Origin: an uncultured Clostridia bacterium
GTDB lineage: Bacteria; Bacillota; Clostridia; Oscillospirales; CAG-382
Assembly (NCBI GenBank): GCA_947630765.1
Contig: CANRIX010000007.1
Location: forward strand, 1 to 64,000
DNA: 64,000 nucleotides
Reading direction: 5' to 3'
Positions 60,560 to 64,000 of this stretch are shown in pieces. A program made the translations under genes and the position numbers. The notes beneath the pieces are model-generated. The model was given only the letters and a program-made list of their open reading frames with translations, did no database searches and had not been told where the DNA came from. Position 1 is the first letter of the stretch. Each line of letters begins with the position of its first letter.

Positions 60560-62080
60560 TTACACCGTGCCGAATTCGCCGAACGGATAGATGCGGAACA
60601 GCACCTTGCCGAGGATATGGTCGACGTCCTGTTCACCGATCATGCGGCTGTCGGAGGAATTGTTGCGGTTGTCCCCCATGACGAACACCTTCCCCGGACC
60701 GACCGTGAACTCGCACACGCCGTCCTCGTCGATGCCGTAGAACTGGTTCATCGAACCGTCCTCCATCTCGACGCCTTCCTCATAGTTGATGTAGTCCTCG
60801 TCCAGCGGCACGCCGTCGACGCTGACCTCCCAGGTTCGGAAGTTGATGCGCACGGTCTGCCCTTCCGTCGCGATGACCCGCTTGATGATCGAGTCCATGG
60901 TTTCCACGCCCCGGTTTTCCTTGCTGATGACCACAATGTCCCCGGTTTTTGGGGTGTAAAAGAAGTCGGAGATAATCAGGCGGTCGGCATGCGACTGCCC
61001 GTCGAACAGGTTGGAATAGGTGTGGTCCTCCTCCCCGCCGTGCAGCGTCGGCTCCATCGAACCGCCGTCCACCGCCACATAGCGGAACACGAACAGGAAC
61101 AGCAGGATCATCACCGCCAGCGCAAGGCAGAAGGTTTCCACGTAATCGAACAGCCCCCGCACCCGCCGGAACCGCTGTTCCTCCGGCGAAGGCGGTTCGG
61201 TCGCTTCCGCGGTTTCGTCGGCGCTCCCGTCCATCGGGACCTCCGGCAGTCCGTCCGATTCCCCGCCGAACGGTTCGTTCGTCGGTTCGTTACCGCTTTC
61301 CGACGGCGCAAACCCGGTTTCCTCCAAACGGAGGACCGTGGCGATCTCCTCCGACGTCGGCTCTCCCGACAGTCCTTCCGCTTCTTCGCCCAACGGCTCC
61401 GCGGTCGTATGCTCCGTCAGCTGCACCGACGGTTCGCTCGCCGGTTCGTTACCGCTTTCCGACGGCGTAAACCCGGTTTCCTCCAAACGGAGGACCGTGG
61501 CGATCTCCTCCGCCGTCGGCTCTCCCGACAGTCCTTCCGCTTCTTCGCCCAACGGCTCCGCGGTCGTATGCTCCGTCAGCTGCACTGACGGTTCGTTATC
61601 GCTTTCCGACGGCGCAAAATCGGTTTCCGACAAACGGAGGACCGTGGCGATCTCCTCCGCCGTCGGCTTTCCCGACAGTCCTTCCGCTTCTTCGCCCAAC
61701 GGCTCCGCGGTCGTATGCTCCGTCAGCTGCACTGACGGTTCGTTCGCCGGTTCGTTATCACTTTCCGACGGCGCAAAATCGGTTTCCGACAAACGGAGAA
61801 CCGTGGCGATCTCCTCCGACGGCCCTTCTGTTTCCTTTTCGGGAACGGATTCCGCCGCGCGGGAAGGCGCCGTAAACGTCGCCGGTTCTTTTGCCGGTTC
61901 TGCGGGCTCTTTCGCCTTCTGCCGGTCGTCCGTCAGCAGCTCGCACGAAAAGACAGGTTCGTTTTCGGCCGTTTCTCCGCACCGGGACGCCGTTTCTTCC
62001 GCCCCCGAAAGGGACATATATTGAAAGTCGTTTTTGCCGTTTTGGGGTATCTTCTCCGATTGGTTCTTTTCCGTTTTCAT
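60560..62080 (-). CDS. lepB: Signal peptidase I with long repetitive N-terminal extension
   Basis: Type I signal peptidase of 506 residues, about 300 more than usual. Residues 316-334 are the membrane anchor. The catalytic Ser341 is in VDGGSMEPTL, the Lys400 in DSIIKRVIATEG, and VMGDNRNNSSDSR is box E. The N-terminal about 300 residues are predicted cytoplasmic, very acidic, with EEIATVLRL recurring at 89, 142, 191 and 244 (unit 49-53 residues). ATG 62080 has AAGGAGG upstream, so the extension is translated. rbgA follows by 5 bp. Confidence 0.92.
   Translation of the reverse strand: MKTEKNQSEKIPQNGKNDFQYMSLSGAEETASRCGETAENEPVFSCELLTDDRQKAKEPAEPAKEPATFTAPSRAAESVPEKETEGPSEEIATVLRLSETDFAPSESDNEPANEPSVQLTEHTTAEPLGEEAEGLSGKPTAEEIATVLRLSETDFAPSESDNEPSVQLTEHTTAEPLGEEAEGLSGEPTAEEIATVLRLEETGFTPSESGNEPASEPSVQLTEHTTAEPLGEEAEGLSGEPTSEEIATVLRLEETGFAPSESGNEPTNEPFGGESDGLPEVPMDGSADETAEATEPPSPEEQRFRRVRGLFDYVETFCLALAVMILLFLFVFRYVAVDGGSMEPTLHGGEEDHTYSNLFDGQSHADRLIISDFFYTPKTGDIVVISKENRGVETMDSIIKRVIATEGQTVRINFRTWEVSVDGVPLDEDYINYEEGVEMEDGSMNQFYGIDEDGVCEFTVGPGKVFVMGDNRNNSSDSRMIGEQDVDHILGKVLFRIYPFGEFGTV
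61330..61815 (-). repeat. Tandem coding repeat in lepB (about 150-160 bp unit)
   Basis: Near-identical units encode the acidic EEIATVLRL...GEEAEGLSG repeats of the signal peptidase extension. Two adjacent units are almost identical at the DNA level, so recombination could change repeat number. Confidence 0.8.
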
Positions 62081-62107
62081 CCCGGCTCGCCTCCTTTTTT
62101 TGAAAGA

Positions 62108-62131
62108 AAAGCACCTCAAAAGAGGTGCTTT
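62108..62131 (-). terminator. Terminator after rplS
   Basis: AAAGCACCTC aaaa GAGGTGCTTT, followed in the minus direction by TCTTTC; probably attenuates readthrough into lepB. Confidence 0.75.
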
Positions 62132-62163
62132 GCACCCCACAGAGAGGCGCCTTGCATCAAAAG

Positions 62164-62505
62164 TCAGATTTTTTCCTTTACCTTTGCACTCTTGCCTACT
62201 CTGTCGCGCAGGTAGTAAAGCTTGGCCCTGCGAACCTTACCGGCCCGGACCACTTCCACCTTCTGAACGTTCGGGGAGTGCAGCGGGAAAGTTTTTTCCG
62301 TACCGACGCCGAAAGACAACCGACGGACGGTAAACGTTTCGGAAATACCGCCGTTTTTCCGAGCGATGACGGTCCCTTCAAAAATCTGGGTCCGTTCACG
62401 GCTCCCTTCGACGATCCGCTGATGCACCTTGACGGTATCGCCCACGCAGAACTGCGGGACGTCCGCCTTCAGTTGTTGGCTGGCAAATGCTTCCAACGCT
62501 GTCAT
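62164..62505 (-). CDS. rplS: 50S ribosomal protein L19
   Basis: Ribosomal protein of 113 residues with the L19 signatures [42 protein letters not shown] and [15 protein letters not shown]. Normal length. GGAAGGA precedes the ATG. A consensus promoter lies about 90 bp upstream and a terminator-like hairpin follows. Confidence 0.97.
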   Translation of the reverse strand: MTALEAFASQQLKADVPQFCVGDTVKVHQRIVEGSRERTQIFEGTVIARKNGGISETFTVRRLSFGVGTEKTFPLHSPNVQKVEVVRAGKVRRAKLYYLRDRVGKSAKVKEKI

Positions 62506-62592
62506 ACTCGCTCATCCTTCCTATAATTTTTATAGTCTTTTCGAGACGTTCGTACCGAGCAGCAGAGGACCGTCCCCACAAAATGACAGGTC

Positions 62593-62621
62593 ATTATACC
62601 ATACTTTTTCGAGAAATGCAA
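62593..62621 (-). promoter_or_regulatory. Promoter of rplS
   Basis: Minus strand TTGCAT (62621-62616), 17-bp spacer, TATAAT (62598-62593). The about 80-nt leader contains GTCT cgaa AAGAC and TATAA/TTATA hairpins; an L19 leader regulatory element would sit here but I cannot confirm it. Confidence 0.85.
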
Positions 62622-62650
62622 GGGCTTTTTCGGATTTTTTTGCGATTTTT

Positions 62651-63280
62651 TTACGCAAAAGGCTCCAAAACCAGCCACAGGTCCCCCTCGTGGACCGTCA
62701 CTTCGGCGTCGCACCCGCAAAATTCGTTGCTCACGCCCAGCGGATACCGCCCGGTCAAAACCCCGCGTTCGAGCGGATAGGCGACCCCGTGCGCCGTCAC
62801 GACCGCCCGCTCCCCCGCCGCGAACAGCGAAAGGAAGCCGGTCTGCCCCGCCGGGAAGCGCACCGTCCGCTCCCGCAGCAGCGTCACCTCGCACCCCCGT
62901 CCGCAGAGCGTCCCGACGGCGTCCTGATCCGCCAGCCACCGCAGCAATTGCAGATTTGCGACCGTGTGACTGACCCGTGAACCGCCCAGCGCCCCGTACA
63001 GCCGGAAACGCCGGTACCCGCGCGACAGCCCCTCCCGGCAGGCGAGCATAAGGTCAGTCTCGTCCTTCTGCGGCGGAAAGACCTTCACCTTCTCCCCTTG
63101 CGGGACGTAGCCGAGCGAATCGAAATCCCCCAAGAGCAAGTCCGGCTTCACGCCGAGCCGTTCGGCGAGCAGCAGTCCGCCGTCCGCTGCGACGGAAAAA
63201 TCCCCGTCGCGCAGGGAAAGCACGCCGTCCGACCCGTCCCCCGCGCCAAATACATAGCAAATCGGTGCCTTTTCGTCCAT
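62651..63280 (-). CDS. thiN: Thiamine diphosphokinase
   Basis: Enzyme of 209 residues that makes thiamine diphosphate from thiamine. Family motifs: VAADGGLLLAERLGVKPDLL, GDFDSLG, DETDLMLACREG and GALGGSRVSHTVANLQLL, where Ser replaces the Asp of the usual GGRxDH. The C-terminal beta domain is complete. It starts 4 bp after the stop of the truncated gene at the window edge. Confidence 0.9.
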   Translation of the reverse strand: MDEKAPICYVFGAGDGSDGVLSLRDGDFSVAADGGLLLAERLGVKPDLLLGDFDSLGYVPQGEKVKVFPPQKDETDLMLACREGLSRGYRRFRLYGALGGSRVSHTVANLQLLRWLADQDAVGTLCGRGCEVTLLRERTVRFPAGQTGFLSLFAAGERAVVTAHGVAYPLERGVLTGRYPLGVSNEFCGCDAEVTVHEGDLWLVLEPFA

Positions 63281-63284
63281 CGCG

Positions 63285-64000
63285 TCAGCCCTCCGCTTCG
63301 TAAACCGGGATCTCCACGGTCTCCCCGGTCCCCGTCACGGAGAAGCGGGCCTGCACCGTCAGATCCAGCCGCCCGTCGTCGCTTCCCCCGCCGTAGCCCG
63401 GTGTGTAGCCGCTCTGCTCATAAAGCGTCACGTCCAGCCGGACGTACACCGACTTGAGGGAATCCCCGTCGGTGACCCATGTGCAGGTCACGTCCCCGTA
63501 GGACTCCTTTTCCCGGTCCGGCAGGGAAATCCCGGCGAGCGCGTAGAGGTCGAGCCCCCAGACGTCCCCGAGCAGCTCCTTCTGCCCGCTCCCGCAGACC
63601 GTCGTCCAGAGCAATCCCGTCCCGCTCTCCTCCCGTTCCAGCTCCTCCAGCGAAGAAAGCGCCGGAAGCGGCGGGAGCCGATAGGGGAACGCCCCGAACA
63701 GCACGTCGGGGTCGATCGGCAAAGTCGTGACTTCCTTCTTTTCGACGTGGGTCTTGACCCCGTCCGCGTAGTATTCCTCCGCGTCCGCCGTCGCGCCGAG
63801 GCGGGTCATGCGGAAGCGTTGATAGGCGGTCTGCCGCACGGTATCGTACTTCGCTTCGCCGTCGACCGCGTACAGCACGCCGCTCTCCCCGGTCTCCGGG
63901 TCGCGGAAGGACGCCTCCATGGAGAATTCCAGCGCCCCGCGCGTCACTTCGCCGGCGCTTTCGCGGATTCCGGCGAGCTCCGCATACGCCTGCGCGTCCG
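63285..64000 (-). CDS. Hypothetical protein, N-terminus outside the window
   Basis: The frame is open from the stop at 63285 to the window edge (at least 238 residues) with AQAYAELAGIRESAGE upstream of an internal GTG. The visible part is beta-rich with many Tyr, Asp and Glu residues (VLYAVDGEAKYDTV, YGDVTCTWVTDGD, YGGGSDDGRLDLTVQARF). It resembles the soluble part of uncharacterised clostridial lipoproteins, but no family is recognised and the start cannot be seen. Confidence 0.6.
   Translation of the reverse strand, partial: DAQAYAELAGIRESAGEVTRGALEFSMEASFRDPETGESGVLYAVDGEAKYDTVRQTAYQRFRMTRLGATADAEEYYADGVKTHVEKKEVTTLPIDPDVLFGAFPYRLPPLPALSSLEELEREESGTGLLWTTVCGSGQKELLGDVWGLDLYALAGISLPDREKESYGDVTCTWVTDGDSLKSVYVRLDVTLYEQSGYTPGYGGGSDDGRLDLTVQARFSVTGTGETVEIPVYEAEG

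Noticed and set aside
1..64000. tRNA, rRNA, prophage or insertion-sequence genes
   Set aside because: No cloverleaf, rRNA, integrase or transposase signature was recognised in the window by eye; a tRNAscan/Infernal run would be decisive for RNAs.

Overview
This window looks like a chromosomal segment of a GC-rich, gut-type clostridium, probably Oscillospiraceae/Ruminococcaceae-like. The evidence is the Firmicutes gene set and order (rny-ymdB, rplS-lepB-rbgA-rnhB-yraN, UPF0291 and DUF1540 proteins, KtrAB, a CpsBCD tyrosine-kinase module, ComG-like pilus genes), AGGAGG ribosome sites and textbook sigma-A promoters with 17-bp spacers. No rRNA, tRNA, prophage, IS element or CRISPR array was recognised. 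One stretch, about 44.4-46.9 kb, is clearly AT-richer than the rest and looks acquired.

Layout. 0.2-5.9 kb: a minus-strand purine salvage operon (xpt, BMP-type binding lipoprotein, two-domain ATPase, two permeases). 6.2-9.9 kb: a flavoprotein/GtrA pair, a low-complexity surface protein and ung. 10.1-16.9 kb (plus): mgtE, a GH36 alpha-galactosidase, a small membrane protein, an SGNH lipoprotein and an XRE-DUF2807 fusion. 17.0-21.9 kb (minus): a cpsC-cpsD-cpsB-sortase-surface protein-LCP operon. 22.4-26.7 kb (plus): a compact type IV pilus/pseudopilus locus with its own prepilin peptidase. 26.9-30.1 kb (minus): a 1045-residue protein that starts as an ECF sigma factor. 30.2-37.8 kb: nitroreductase, KtrB/KtrA, a collagen-like protein, a VanY-type peptidase, Lgt and two DUF4190 paralogues. 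38.0-44.4 kb (plus): a two-component system with an unknown third gene, an amidase, a PAP2 phosphatase and a flippase-like protein.

44.4-46.9 kb: the AT-rich island, with pseudogene debris, an APH-like kinase and an XRE-methyltransferase fusion. 46.9-52.5 kb (minus): a six-gene rny-ymdB-yajC operon. 52.5-56.9 kb: a nifS-like/thiI pair, a trans-sulfuration enzyme and a phosphoesterase. 57.2-64.0 kb (minus): thrC, yraN, rnhB, rbgA, lepB, rplS, thiN and a truncated gene at the window edge.

The least ordinary items are: (1) the giant ECF-sigma fusion, whose roughly 850-residue extension carries repeated extracytoplasmic-type beta modules but no membrane segment; (2) a four-copy family of intergenic elements (two of about 200 bp, two of about 54 bp) whose hairpin stems differ in sequence but keep pairing; (3) a tyrosine-kinase/sortase/LCP operon with no sugar-building enzymes; (4) a signal peptidase I with a roughly 300-residue repetitive cytoplasmic extension; (5) an XRE regulator fused to DUF2807 with no membrane anchor.
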